Below, piece after piece: positions 34,308 to 42,799 of a DNA stretch of 64,000 nt. Source of the stretch: Neobacillus driksii (GTDB taxonomy: Bacteria > Bacillota > Bacilli > Bacillales > Cytobacillaceae); the NCBI RefSeq assembly GCF_013409995.1, contig NZ_JACCBX010000012.1, positions 62,001 through 126,000 of the forward strand, read 5' to 3'. A program made the position numbers and the translations under genes. The notes under the pieces are model-generated. The model had not been told where the DNA came from. It saw only the letters and a program-made list of their open reading frames with translations, and ran no database searches. The stretch's first letter is position 1. Every line of letters starts with the position of its first letter.

Positions 34308-34685
34308 ATGAAATTTTTCACTTTTAATAAAGAAAGTGGTAAGAATATTTCAAAGTTTAATTCTGATTTTATTATGTCTAGAATCGTTCAAACAAATAGT
34401 GCTGCTTCTATAGGCTGTATGCATTTAGGAGAAAATGGCTTGATAGGTTATCACCAAGCTGTTGGACCTCAACTATTATTAATCATAAGTGGAGAAGGTT
34501 TGGTTAGTATTGATCGCGAAGAATATTTTAAGGTACAGCCCGGAGTCGCTGTATTTTGGGAAAAAGATGAGTGGCATGAAACGAAGACAGCAAATGGCCT
34601 TACTGCTATTGTCATTGAAAGTGGAGAACTTGATCCCTCATCCTTTATGCCAAACATCACTCCGAATTCAAAAGGAGAAAGATAA
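34308..34685 (+). CDS. Cupin domain protein
   Basis: The protein of about 125 residues is a single cupin barrel: IGYHQAVGPQLLLIISGEGL carries the first motif and VQPGVAVFWEKDEWHETKTANG the second, with His residues for a metal. Small one-domain cupins may bind a ligand or act as dioxygenases or isomerases; none can be singled out. ATG at 34308 lies after a GGGGG site. The DJ-1/PfpI pseudogene follows two bases after its stop, so the two were one unit. Confidence 0.75.
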   Translation: MKFFTFNKESGKNISKFNSDFIMSRIVQTNSAASIGCMHLGENGLIGYHQAVGPQLLLIISGEGLVSIDREEYFKVQPGVAVFWEKDEWHETKTANGLTAIVIESGELDPSSFMPNITPNSKGER

Positions 34686-34687
34686 AA

Positions 34688-35252
34688 ATGAAACAAGCAC
34701 TTTTATTAACTTATGATACTTTTGCTGATTTTGAAGTCATGATTTTGTTAACCTGTATAAATTCAAAGTATCAGATAAATTCTTTTACTGTTGAAAATGA
34801 GATTAGACCTATTCAGTCTTGTGCTGGATTTCAGGTCACTCCCCATTTATCAATAGATCATGTGAATAGAAGATTTTGATGTATTAATCATACCTGGTGG
34901 TAACCCCGCCCCTCTTCTAGATAACGAGGAACTAAAGAAAATAGTACAGCATTTCTATAGGGAAAAGAAACAAATTGCTGCAATTTGTGGAGGTCCTGCT
35001 ATTTTAGGTGCAGCAGGTATACTAGAAGAAGTAAAGTATACAGCTTCGTTAGATATTGACGATCCTTTATACAGTCATGTATTAGTTCCAAAAAATCAGT
35101 TAAATGAACATCTTGTTATTGACAAAAATGTCATTACATCCACGGGTTCTAACTATCTAAATTTTGCAGAGGCCGTTCTTAGAAATACAGGTGTTTTTAC
35201 AAATGATTTGAAAGACCCCCTTGCATATTTTCGGGTCCCTTCAATGAATTGA
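34688..35252 (+). pseudogene. DJ-1/PfpI family protein gene, frameshifted
   Basis: The first 55 or so codons (KQALLLTYDTFADFEVMILL) run into a stop at about 34877-34879. In the next frame the text continues as DJ-1/PfpI: EDFDVLIIPGGNPAPLLD, then IAAICGGPAILGAAG with the nucleophile cysteine, and ITSTGSNYLNFAEAVL. A gain of one base or loss of two near 34865-34870 explains it. Reading through restores about 188 residues. It could be true decay or a sequence error. Confidence 0.8.
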
Positions 35253-35316
35253 AAAAAAATGAATATCATATGGAGTTAATTCTTATTGATACTACATGAG
35301 TGAAGGTGCCACTGGG

Positions 35317-35352
35317 AAAACTCCTAAATAAGTCAATACAACTGGGAGTTTT
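35317..35352 (+). promoter_or_regulatory. Stem covering the ribosome site of the GDSL gene
   Basis: AAAACTCC (35317-35324) is the reverse complement of GGAGTTTT (35345-35352), which contains the Shine-Dalgarno sequence of the gene at 35356. If paired, the ribosome site would be hidden. Confidence 0.5.
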
Positions 35353-35355
35353 ATT

Positions 35356-36078
35356 ATGAAAAATTATATCATTTTATTCTGTATTATTTTGGCCCTGTTT
35401 GGTACTTATACCGGTATCCGTGGTTCTTCAGCCAGTACAAAAGTGATTAACCTCGTAGCCCTCGGCGATTCCATCACACATGGAGTAGGGGACCCTGCAA
35501 AAAAGGGATATATAGAAGGCGTTAAAGTAAAATTAGAAAAAAAATATAAGACTCCTGTCAAAGTGAGCAACTTTGCCATACCCAGGTACCCTTCCGAAAA
35601 AATTCTTGAACAACTTCAGGATAAAAAGGTCACCGTACAACTAAAGAAGGCAGATTATATCATTCTGTATATTGGAACAAATGATTTTAGAAAGAGTGCC
35701 AATTATCAATTTAACCCACTTGATGTAAAACAAATAAATAGGGGTAAGGTTACATACACCACGAACCTTTATAAAATCCTTGAAAACATAAAAAAGGATA
35801 ATTCTGTCGCCCCTATCTTTGTATTAGGGTTATATCAACCCTATGTGGAATACTCGAATCAGAAAGAAATTCTAAACACGATAAAACATTGGAACGAGGA
35901 AGTCGCTAAAGTGGCTGGTAATTTTGATCGAACCTATTTTGTTCCCACGCTTGATCTATTTCAAAACAAACCAAAAAGCCTCTATTTCAGTGATGCCTTA
36001 CATCCGAATCCAGCAGGATATCGATTAATCGCGGATCGATTATCTGAAAAAATATTGAAGGAACCTAGTTTTAAATAA
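35356..36078 (+). CDS. Secreted SGNH/GDSL-family lipase or esterase
   Basis: The 240-residue protein has an N-terminal signal-type helix (about residues 2-20), then the four SGNH blocks: ALGDSITHGVG (serine), later IGTNDF (block III) and SDALHPNPAGYRLI (Asp-x-x-His). The catalytic set is complete. It resembles the YpmR-like extracellular acylhydrolases of Bacillus, which cut ester bonds of lipids or acetylated sugars. It is the sole gene of its unit. The ribosome site lies within a possible hairpin. The substrate is unknown. Confidence 0.85.
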   Translation: MKNYIILFCIILALFGTYTGIRGSSASTKVINLVALGDSITHGVGDPAKKGYIEGVKVKLEKKYKTPVKVSNFAIPRYPSEKILEQLQDKKVTVQLKKADYIILYIGTNDFRKSANYQFNPLDVKQINRGKVTYTTNLYKILENIKKDNSVAPIFVLGLYQPYVEYSNQKEILNTIKHWNEEVAKVAGNFDRTYFVPTLDLFQNKPKSLYFSDALHPNPAGYRLIADRLSEKILKEPSFK

Positions 36079-36136
36079 ACAACGAATAAGAAACCATAGT
36101 GAATAGGATATACACAAAGGAGAAGAAGTATTAATT

Positions 36137-36604
36137 ATGATAACACTAAACGAAAAACCAGTTGTTAAGGCAGAAATGCTTATCCGCAAACCAGTTGAGG
36201 AAGTATATGAAGCTTTCATCAATCCTGAAATCACGACAAAGTTTTGGTTTACTAAAAGCAGCGGAAGATTGGAAGAGAGTAAAACCATCAGGTGGGATTG
36301 GGAAATGTATGGTGTTGGCGATGAATTATTTGTTAAAGAAATGGAGCAAAACAAGCTAATAAGGATTGAATGGACCGATGGCACCCAGGTGGAGTGGCTA
36401 TTCACTCCCCGAGCAGATAATCAAACTTTTGTTTCCATCACAAACTATGGCTTTTCTGGCAGTGGCGATGAAATGGTCGCCCGAGCCATTGATTCTATGG
36501 GAGGATACACAATGGTACTCTCTGGATTAAAGGCCTATTTAGAGCACAACATTCAATTAAATCTCGTAGCTGATAAGGCGCCAGACGCAAATGTAAACCT
36601 ATAA
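36137..36604 (+). CDS. SRPBCC (AHSA1-type) domain protein
   Basis: The 155-residue protein is a second Bet v1-like domain in the window: VVKAEMLIRKPVEEVYEAFI, then FWFTKSSGRLEESKTIRWDW and a long C-terminal helix. The ligand is unknown. The site AAGGAGAAG lies before the ATG at 36137, with slightly long spacing. No ArsR partner is next to it, unlike the SRPBCC gene at 6925. A terminator follows at 36613. Confidence 0.85.
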   Translation: MITLNEKPVVKAEMLIRKPVEEVYEAFINPEITTKFWFTKSSGRLEESKTIRWDWEMYGVGDELFVKEMEQNKLIRIEWTDGTQVEWLFTPRADNQTFVSITNYGFSGSGDEMVARAIDSMGGYTMVLSGLKAYLEHNIQLNLVADKAPDANVNL

Positions 36605-36612
36605 GAATAAAA

Positions 36613-36651
36613 AAGGCAGCTAAATTCACAAGGATTTAGTCTGCTATTTTT
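36613..36651 (+). terminator. Terminator of the SRPBCC gene
   Basis: GCAGCTAAAT pairs with ATTTAGTCTGC with one bulge, and TATTTTTC follows. Confidence 0.7.
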
Positions 36652-36685
36652 CATGTTAGGGAAGAGTTAAAAGGGAGTAAAGACA

Positions 36686-36739
36686 ATGGAAAAATATATC
36701 GAGCGCATAAAACAGGTTTACCCAAGCCTTTCCATTTGA
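36686..36739 (+). pseudogene. N-terminal remnant of a kinase-like gene
   Basis: AAGGGAG and an ATG lead into only 17 codons (MEKYIERIKQVYPSLSI) and a stop. This looks like the start of an aminoglycoside-phosphotransferase-type protein as I remember the family, with the rest deleted. The 45 bases that follow contain no more of it. Confidence 0.4.
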
Positions 36740-36788
36740 AAATGATATAAAAGCATATAGATAGAATACTAAAATGGAGGGAAGATAT

Positions 36789-37480
36789 ATGAGGCAAATC
36801 ATTGCACTTGGCGGCGGTTTCTCTATGGAACCAGAAAATACGTTATTGGATACTTACATTCTGAAGCAATCGCGTAAAGACAATCCCAAAATTTGTTTTA
36901 TCCCCCCTGCAAGTGGAGATTCAGAAGATTATATTCAAAGATTTTATCGTTTTTTCCAAAAACAAAATTGTAGACCATCTCATCTATCATTATTCCGACC
37001 GCCAAAAAGAGACTTAGAGAGCTTTATTTTGGAAAAAGATATTATATATGTTGGCGGTGGAAATACAAAGAATCTGTTGGCTTTATGGAAAGATTGGGGA
37101 TTAGCACCATTTTGAGAAAAGCTTGGGATCAAGGAATTCTTTTAGCGGGGATTAGTGCCGGTTCTATTTGTTGGTTCGAGGAAGGTGTAACCGACTCATT
37201 TGGCGAAGGGTTTGAGCCACTGAGCTGCTTAGGTTTCTTAAAAGGCAGTAATTGCCCACATTATGATGGCGAAGCAGATAGAAGACCGAAGTACCATACG
37301 TTAATTGGGGCAAATAAAATACAAGCAGGTATAGCTGCAGATGATGGAGTGGCTATTCATTACATTGAGCAAGAAATAAGTAAAATAGTTAGCTCAAGAC
37401 CAACTAGCAAAGCCTATCAAGTATCCTATGAACATAAAGTGATTGAAACTGAACTTCAAACAGAATTCTTAGGGTCTTAA
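36789..37480 (+). pseudogene. Peptidase E (S51 family) gene, frameshifted
   Basis: The first frame encodes MRQIIALGGGFSMEPENTLL, IPPASGDSEDY and YVGGGNTKNLL, then stops at about 37113-37115. The other frame continues with ISTILRKAWDQGILLAGISA (with the nucleophile serine in GISAGS), GFEPLSCLGFL and the histidine region. One base is missing near 37100-37103; adding it gives a full-length Bacillus peptidase E of about 230 residues. GGAGGG lies before the ATG at 36789. Decay or an assembly error are both possible. Confidence 0.85.
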
Positions 37481-37595
37481 GTATTGCACTTTTCTCTAAT
37501 AAAGAAATAAAGAGAAAATAGGTATAATTACCTATCTCTTTAAGCAGTATATAGATGTTACTAGCCAATTTACATAAAGGGAGGAATTAAAAACA

Positions 37596-37730
37596 ATGAC
37601 CAATAAGAATAACAACCGTAACCAACCGCATACTGGCGGAAGTAAAGCAGATACGGAATTCGGTGCAGAACAAGGCCTAAGTAAGAAAGCTAGGAACCAG
37701 GCTGCCAGAGATAATAATAAGAACTCATAA
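37596..37730 (+). CDS. Small hydrophilic SASP-like protein (44 residues)
   Basis: A 44-codon frame starts with ATG after GGGAGG and stops just before a strong terminator. The product is rich in Asn, Gln, Lys and Gly (MTNKNNNRNQPHTGGSKAD, then TEFGAEQGLSKKARNQAARD). The TEFG word and composition recall the gamma-type and other small acid-soluble spore proteins, but no family is certain. It is expected to be made in the forespore if that is right. Confidence 0.6.
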   Translation: MTNKNNNRNQPHTGGSKADTEFGAEQGLSKKARNQAARDNNKNS

Positions 37731-37742
37731 TTCACAGCAAAA

Positions 37743-37766
37743 AAAACGCCTCTTATGGCGTTTTTT
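37743..37766. terminator. Bidirectional terminator between the small gene and the hemolysin III gene
   Basis: AAAACGCC (37743-37750) pairs with GGCGTTTT (37757-37764) around TCTTAT, with A and T runs on both sides. Confidence 0.9.
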
Positions 37767-37770
37767 AATT

Positions 37771-38418
37771 TCATATAACAAAATAAAATACACATAAGAA
37801 GTGAGACATACTCCCAAGCATGATAAAGATGTGGAAAATCTCATGAAAGCCCATGTATTTAGATTGAAGGAATTTTGGCTTTGCTCCATAAATGACACCG
37901 CCAATGGTATAAAAAATTCCACCGAGTATTAATAAAAACAAACCCTTTGGATCCAAGCTCCCGGCTAATGGCGAGAATACAAACACAATCATCCAGCCCA
38001 TGACAAGATACAGTGCTGTTGAAATCCAGCGCGGACAATTAAACCAAACCATCTTAAACACGACTCCACTTAATGCAACTGCAGCAATAATTGAAAACAG
38101 GATATTACCCGTTGTACCATTTAAACTGATAAAACAAAATGGTGTGTAGGTACCTGCAATCAAAATAAAAATCATCGAGTGATCGAGGCGTCTTAAAAAA
38201 GCAATGACATGATCTTTAGCGATTACCATATGGTAGGTGGCTGAAGCTGAATATAGGAGAATCATGCTGACGCCAAAAATGATGACAGCGGTGATCGCTA
38301 TCGCTGAAGATGTCGTACTCGACACTTTAATTACCATCGCAAGAAGTCCTACGAAAGATAAAAGTGCACCTGATAAATGAGTGAGTCCATTAATTGGTTC
38401 CCGAATATAATTACTCAA
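37771..38418 (-). CDS. Hemolysin III (PAQR/YplQ-type) family membrane protein
   Basis: The protein of about 215 residues has seven membrane segments and the PAQR signatures: INGLTHLSGALLSFVGL at the start, SASATYHMV, LDHSMIFILIAGTYTPF and, at the end, FHEIFHIFIMLGSMSHF with the zinc-type histidines. The name is historical and a lytic role is doubtful. The start is TTG at 38418, after AGGAGG; the upstream in-frame ATGs lack such a site. It is monocistronic and divergent from the DUF1836 gene. Confidence 0.88.
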   Translation of the reverse strand: MSNYIREPINGLTHLSGALLSFVGLLAMVIKVSSTTSSAIAITAVIIFGVSMILLYSASATYHMVIAKDHVIAFLRRLDHSMIFILIAGTYTPFCFISLNGTTGNILFSIIAAVALSGVVFKMVWFNCPRWISTALYLVMGWMIVFVFSPLAGSLDPKGLFLLILGGIFYTIGGVIYGAKPKFLQSKYMGFHEIFHIFIMLGSMSHFLCVFYFVI

Positions 38419-38547
38419 GTTAAAACCCTCCTGATACTGCATGTAGTTTTGATAACTACTTATAATGATACTCATAAAACAACACCTAGTCAACTGATAA
38501 ATGTTACGATATAATGTTAATCAGATAACACGTAGAACGGAGTTTTT

Positions 38548-39141
38548 ATGATGGAAAAAATCACAGAAATACTTGAACAGCTTGGACTTGAAACAAACCT
38601 ATCGTTAGATGAAATACCGAATATTGATTTGTATATGGATCAAGTGATTCAGCTATTTGAAAACAAATTTGTCGACTCAAAGCGAAATGATGAGGAAAAG
38701 ATTCTTACAAAAACGATGATTAATAACTATGCAAAGGGGAAGCTCATTTTCCCGATTAAAAATAAGAAGTATTCCAAAGAGCATTTGATTTTAATGAGTT
38801 TAATATACCAACTTAAAGGCGCTCTATCCATTAATGATATCCAGGTAACACTGGATGGGTTGAATAAAAGAATTATTAAAGAGGATATAGAAATCGATTC
38901 TTTTTATAATAGTTATTTAGCTCTCTCCCAAAAAAATGTCGCTGATTTCAATAATGATATTAACGAACGGGTCAAGGATGTAAATGAAGAAGTAGCAAAA
39001 ATGGAGGATCGGAACTCTGCTTATCTCGAGCAGGTACTCATGATTTCCTCACTCGTACACATGAGTAACCTATATCGAAAAGTGGCTGAAAAGTTGGTGG
39101 ACGAAATCGTAGTGGATAAAGAAGGAAAGCGTCATAGATAA
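38548..39141 (+). CDS. DUF1836 domain-containing protein
   Basis: The 197-residue protein has the DUF1836 core, a MerR-like helix-turn-helix: ILTKTMINNYAKGKLIFPIK, then KKYSKEHLILMSLIYQLKG. It may bind DNA; the family is uncharacterised. Two ATGs adjoin (38548 and 38551) after CGGAG. It is the only gene in its unit, with a terminator that overlaps the stop codon. Confidence 0.82.
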   Translation: MMEKITEILEQLGLETNLSLDEIPNIDLYMDQVIQLFENKFVDSKRNDEEKILTKTMINNYAKGKLIFPIKNKKYSKEHLILMSLIYQLKGALSINDIQVTLDGLNKRIIKEDIEIDSFYNSYLALSQKNVADFNNDINERVKDVNEEVAKMEDRNSAYLEQVLMISSLVHMSNLYRKVAEKLVDEIVVDKEGKRHR

Positions 39142-39162
39142 CCATATCTTTGACGCTTTTTC
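39126..39162 (+). terminator. Terminator of the DUF1836 gene
   Basis: AAAGCGTCA (39126-39134) pairs with TGACGCTTT (39151-39159) and TTTCT follows; the stop codon lies in the loop. Confidence 0.8.
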
Positions 39163-39170
39163 TATGTGAT

Positions 39171-40715
39171 TCACACATTTATTCGAATATCCTCTACATC
39201 TTTACCAATATCAATCGCTTTTAAGGCGGAGTCACGAACCTCGACGTGATTTATCGAAATTGAATCAGCCCGATTTTCTCCTCCATAAACCTTGATAGCT
39301 GCACTAGCACTCTTAAAATCTTTGACTGAAATATTGTTTAGAACCACATTTCTTGCTCGGTACTGTATCGCAATAATAGGGATTCTTCTATAGTCATAAT
39401 CAGGGTCACCAATCAATGTAAACTGGTTGACCACAACATTTTTATAGCCGGATACGACTAAGCCGCGAGGTTTGGATTCTTTATATAAATCTGTAAAAAT
39501 CGGTTTAATGGCAGCAAGATTCACAGCAGTAATATTGTATGCCGACTGTGACTCCCTATCTGTGCTTTTATGGTGTCCGATATGGCGGAAGTTATAGGAA
39601 CGGTTGTCGTTTAAGGAGATATGCCCAACGATTTGCACATTAGAAGCTGCAGATGAGTTTTGATGTGCTTTTATTTCAATACCCCCAAAACACCTGGCTG
39701 AAGAATTATTAACTAAGAGTACATTCCTAGAACCATCATCAATTTCGAACCCATTTGAATTTGAAAATCCCTTTTGATGAGCCAGCCCGCTTGGGTCACA
39801 CATATGAGAGTTCGAAATAAAGATGTAATCACTATGATGGGTGGTAATTCCGTCATCTCCAAAACCATATCCATTTAAATTGTCGAGCCAAACATATTGG
39901 CTGCCGCCTTTGGCGCGATAACCGTCTCCTGCATAATTGTACAAGGTAGAGGAAATATCAAAGCAATGAAGTCCCGGATTAATTGCTTCAACATCTTTTA
40001 CCCAACCATAGCTGACGTTCGCATAAGTTAGACAGCTTGAGTGATTGCCCCACGTACACGTCTTTTTTACATCCCCAAGCCTTTCAACATTCCAATCTAG
40101 ACTCAGACCCTGCACATATAAATGATGATTTCCGTTCCAATGATTGGCGTTGGTAATTAGTCTCGTTCCTTTCGGGGCTCTTTCATGTAGTTTAATCGTT
40201 GTTTTTCCCTTTCCGGCTCCTACTAGGCATGTCCAGGAAGGAAGGCGAATGCCTTTTGTCATAAAAACCCCCTCAGGAATATTTACCCTAACCCTGCCAT
40301 TTCCAAGCGCTCTTTTAAAGGCAGTTGTGTTATCGCTTTTTCCATCCCCAATCCCGCCAAAATCGATAATATTTACTTCCCTGGTAATTCGACTTATTAA
40401 CTTTTTGTACTGATCATCCAGCTTCGGTTTCCACTTAGGGAACACATTCCCATCAGAATCGATGTATACAGGGGTAGGCTTTAAGAGGTTAAACGGCCGA
40501 GCGAATAATCGGAAAATGTGCTCCATCATCCTTTTGAAAAAAGAAACTTCTTTTGGTTCCTTGTTGAATTGTGGGGCAGGCTTATTCATATGGCATTGTT
40601 GAAAAAGCTGCTCAGTTTCTTTAATCACCGCTTCTATATCTATTTGCTTTTCTGAAATAACCGATAGAAGCTCTCCATTTTTCCTTGGATCATGGTCTTT
40701 ATCTAAAAAAATCAT
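39171..40715 (-). CDS. Right-handed beta-helix (pectate-lyase/GH28-like) protein
   Basis: The protein of about 514 residues has an N-terminal linker region of about 110 residues. A pectate-lyase-like parallel beta-helix follows: VNIIDFGGIGDGKSDNTTAF is the usual entry motif, then many N-rich rungs (YVQGLSLDWN, LDNLNGYGFGDDGITTHHSD). The GDDG and HH motifs suggest polysaccharide lyase or hydrolase chemistry. It has no signal peptide, unlike most secreted relatives. ATG at 40715 follows GGAGTG seven bases upstream. The substrate is unknown; phage tail-spike origin is not excluded, but no phage genes are nearby. Confidence 0.8.
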   Translation of the reverse strand: MIFLDKDHDPRKNGELLSVISEKQIDIEAVIKETEQLFQQCHMNKPAPQFNKEPKEVSFFKRMMEHIFRLFARPFNLLKPTPVYIDSDGNVFPKWKPKLDDQYKKLISRITREVNIIDFGGIGDGKSDNTTAFKRALGNGRVRVNIPEGVFMTKGIRLPSWTCLVGAGKGKTTIKLHERAPKGTRLITNANHWNGNHHLYVQGLSLDWNVERLGDVKKTCTWGNHSSCLTYANVSYGWVKDVEAINPGLHCFDISSTLYNYAGDGYRAKGGSQYVWLDNLNGYGFGDDGITTHHSDYIFISNSHMCDPSGLAHQKGFSNSNGFEIDDGSRNVLLVNNSSARCFGGIEIKAHQNSSAASNVQIVGHISLNDNRSYNFRHIGHHKSTDRESQSAYNITAVNLAAIKPIFTDLYKESKPRGLVVSGYKNVVVNQFTLIGDPDYDYRRIPIIAIQYRARNVVLNNISVKDFKSASAAIKVYGGENRADSISINHVEVRDSALKAIDIGKDVEDIRINV

Positions 40716-40878
40716 TGTTTTCACTCCAGGCATTACACTTTTTTAAACTATTATTACCTATATAGAAGAAAACCTCTAGCAAAAGGAAAAACTGAACTTT
40801 TTGTGAACAAAGAGGTCGCGGCAATGGGTTATCGAATACTTACTATGATAGTTATTTATTTGAAGGGAGGTACTAACG

Positions 40879-41774
40879 ATGATATACAAAAGGACAATCA
40901 GTTTACTTGTTATACTCATTACCATTCTTTCTATTTTTTCCACGTCATATGCGATCGTTTCGAATCAAGGACCAGGTGAATATGAATACCGATCTATATT
41001 TGGTGAGAAAGTATCCATTTATGGGAAGGGGCTATACAGTCATGACTCCGTGTCAATGGCTGCACAAGCCATCGCTCAAGACTATGTTACACTATTTCTA
41101 GGTGTTCCATTACTGCTGCTATCATTCTATATGTATCGAAAAGGTTTTCTTAAAGGAAGTCTCCTGCTAACGGGTACGTTAGGATATTTCCTATACACCT
41201 ATGCCTCTTACTCCTTTCTTTCCATGTACAATTCTATGTTCCTAACCTATGTGGCACTTATGTCAGCCAGTTTTTTTGCCTTATCCTCATGATGATGTCC
41301 TATGATGTTGAAAAATTACCCTTATTTTTCACGAAAAAAATGCCGGTAAAATTTCTAGGAGGCTTCTTACTTTTTGGTTCATTTGTGTTTGGAATGATGT
41401 GGACAGGAAAGCTGGGTCTCCCGCTCTTAAACAATACACCACCAGCAGATTTACAGCACTACACTACTTTTGTAATACAGGCACTAGACTTAGGATTTGT
41501 CGTGCCTACAGGTCTGCTTGCTGGGATCCTGTTAATCATGCGAAAACCATTTGGCTACTTGCTCACCCCTGTGATTATTATTAAAGAGATTACTTTACTA
41601 ACAGCATTGACAGCCAAGATTCTCCTCCAATTAAAGGCTGGAGTGGAGATAGGCTATCTGCTTGTTTGGAGTGTTATTCTCTTTAATCTTTTGGTTATAA
41701 TCTGCATGATTCTATTGATGAAAAATATTAAAGAGAACGAGGAAAAACCAAGTACTGGTATGAACTTGCATTAA
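40879..41774 (+). pseudogene. Polytopic membrane protein gene split by a frameshift
   Basis: A first frame (40879-41292, 137 residues) has a signal-type helix, then EYEYRSIFGEKVSIYGKGLY and three membrane segments ending FFALSS. A second (41289-41774, 161 residues) starts at the next ATG and adds about four more segments. The two overlap by four bases, and the run SASFFALS-MMMSYDVEK reads as one protein if a single C is restored near 41286-41288. I recall an unsplit relative of about 300 residues in other Bacillaceae. Function is unknown. Confidence 0.65.
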
Positions 41775-41782
41775 AAATCAAA

Positions 41783-41812
41783 AAGGAGCTGTTGACAAAC
41801 GGCTCCTTGTTT
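41783..41812 (+). terminator. Terminator of the split membrane gene
   Basis: AAGGAGC (41783-41789) pairs with GCTCCTT (41802-41808) around a 12-base loop and TGTTTA follows. Confidence 0.65.
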
Positions 41813-41930
41813 ACATATAAAAACCTGCAGCTAATAATCCAACTGGTAAGCTTCCAGCAATAAATAGCCTAGATATACTCACTTTACCATATAAGATAAC
41901 GGTTCCAATCTTATGATCCCAACTGGACAT
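41811..41930 (-). CDS. Possible 39-residue ORF, minus strand
   Basis: ATG at 41930 opens a 39-codon frame with a hydrophobic C-terminal half (LFIAGSLPVGLLAAGF). CCAGGA lies just upstream. The stretch sits between two plus-strand genes in a region otherwise empty. There is no family match I can recall, and coding is uncertain; it may be a fragment. Confidence 0.25.
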   Translation of the reverse strand: MSSWDHKIGTVILYGKVSISRLFIAGSLPVGLLAAGFYM

Positions 41931-42025
41931 TCCTGGATTATGGCCTTTTTTGTCAGTTTTGTGTATTTTGAATATTTAGCAGCCATTTGCAACAAAATAC
42001 TAACATACGTTCGGAGGTGGAGATT

Positions 42026-42340
42026 ATGGAAAATAAGAATTTTGAAAAAATCTACGATCAATACAAGCAGCAAAGTGAGCACGAAGCGCAGGCAGAGGCT
42101 AGTCAAAGCAATCCTGATGGAAAAGAAGAATTCGTGGCCGTGAAGAAAAATGATGATGGAGACATCATCGCATTCAAAACAAGCTCAGGCAGAGAGCTGG
42201 ATTACATCACAGCGTTAACGGAAGCCAAATCAGGTCAGATTGCCCACGTTGATGTCTTTCATAAATACGGCAGAGATATTATTCGAAGTGAACCAGATGG
42301 GATAAAAGAAAACAATCTTGATCGACTTCCCGAATTTTAG
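42026..42340 (+). CDS. DUF3892 domain-containing protein
   Basis: The protein of about 104 residues begins with a glutamine- and glutamate-rich helix (MENKNFEKIYDQYKQQSEHE), followed by the DUF3892 core EEFVAVKKNDDGDIIAFKTS, RELDYITALTEAKSG and HVDVFHKYGRDIIRSEPD. The domain is short, conserved in Bacillaceae and uncharacterised. ATG at 42026 follows CGGAGGTGG. A terminator-like stem (GGGAG...CTCTC) follows at about 42350. Confidence 0.8.
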   Translation: MENKNFEKIYDQYKQQSEHEAQAEASQSNPDGKEEFVAVKKNDDGDIIAFKTSSGRELDYITALTEAKSGQIAHVDVFHKYGRDIIRSEPDGIKENNLDRLPEF

Positions 42341-42349
42341 TTTAGCAAA

Positions 42350-42376
42350 GGGAGTGGCACAATGTTGCTGCTCTCT
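42350..42376 (+). terminator. Terminator after the DUF3892 gene
   Basis: AAAGGGAG pairs with CTCTCTTT around about 16 bases, followed by T-rich sequence. Confidence 0.55.
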
Positions 42377-42453
42377 TTCTCTTTTTTTAGAAAAAGGTTT
42401 TTTTACAAATAAATGGAATATACATAATTAGTTGTGTTTTTGGGGGGATGTAG

Positions 42454-42783
42454 ATGAAGTCCTTGAGACTAATAGGGACTACTGTATCAGTTGGAAGTTT
42501 TATTTTTTGCGCTTATATTTTACTATTTAACCCTTATATCCATACAAGTGTAGACCTAGATGTATTATATTCGTTTTCGATTATGTACTTACTGCCAATG
42601 CTATTGAAATATTACTCAAGTCATTCATTGAAACCGATACTGCTTATGATTGGCTCTATCTGGGCATTGCCAATCAGTTTATATTGTTTAGCCACCCCTG
42701 GAGTTTTTAAATATCTTGTTATTGGACCACTTTTATTAGCTATTATTAGTATTATAATGTTTAAGAATAAAAGAAATTCCTAG
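42454..42783 (+). CDS. Small membrane protein (109 residues)
   Basis: The protein has about four hydrophobic segments (LIGTTVSVGSFIFCAYILLF, LYSFSIMYLLPMLLKYY, PILLMIGSIWALPISLY, VIGPLLLAIISIIMF) and few charged residues, mainly lysine at the C-terminus. I do not recognise a family. GGGGGGATG precedes the ATG. It lies 16 bases before the Cys/Asp-tailed gene and may be cotranscribed with it and the DUF2085 gene. Confidence 0.65.
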   Translation: MKSLRLIGTTVSVGSFIFCAYILLFNPYIHTSVDLDVLYSFSIMYLLPMLLKYYSSHSLKPILLMIGSIWALPISLYCLATPGVFKYLVIGPLLLAIISIIMFKNKRNS

Positions 42784-42799
42784 AGAAAAAGGTGGAATT

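Noticed and set aside
36686-36739. Complete 17-residue peptide gene
   Set aside because: The sequence looks like the start of a larger enzyme, with no terminator and no conserved end.
29617-41290. Programmed frameshifting as the cause of broken frames
   Set aside because: No shared slippery sequence plus downstream structure is seen, and the families are not known for it.
40879-41774. Two separate membrane proteins with ATGA coupling
   Set aside because: The text across the overlap continues as one protein when one base is added, and both halves lack a full family length; a frameshift is more likely.
41879-42106. 75-residue minus-strand ORF near the DUF3892 gene
   Set aside because: It overlaps the DUF3892 coding frame for most of its length and has no ribosome site at its start.
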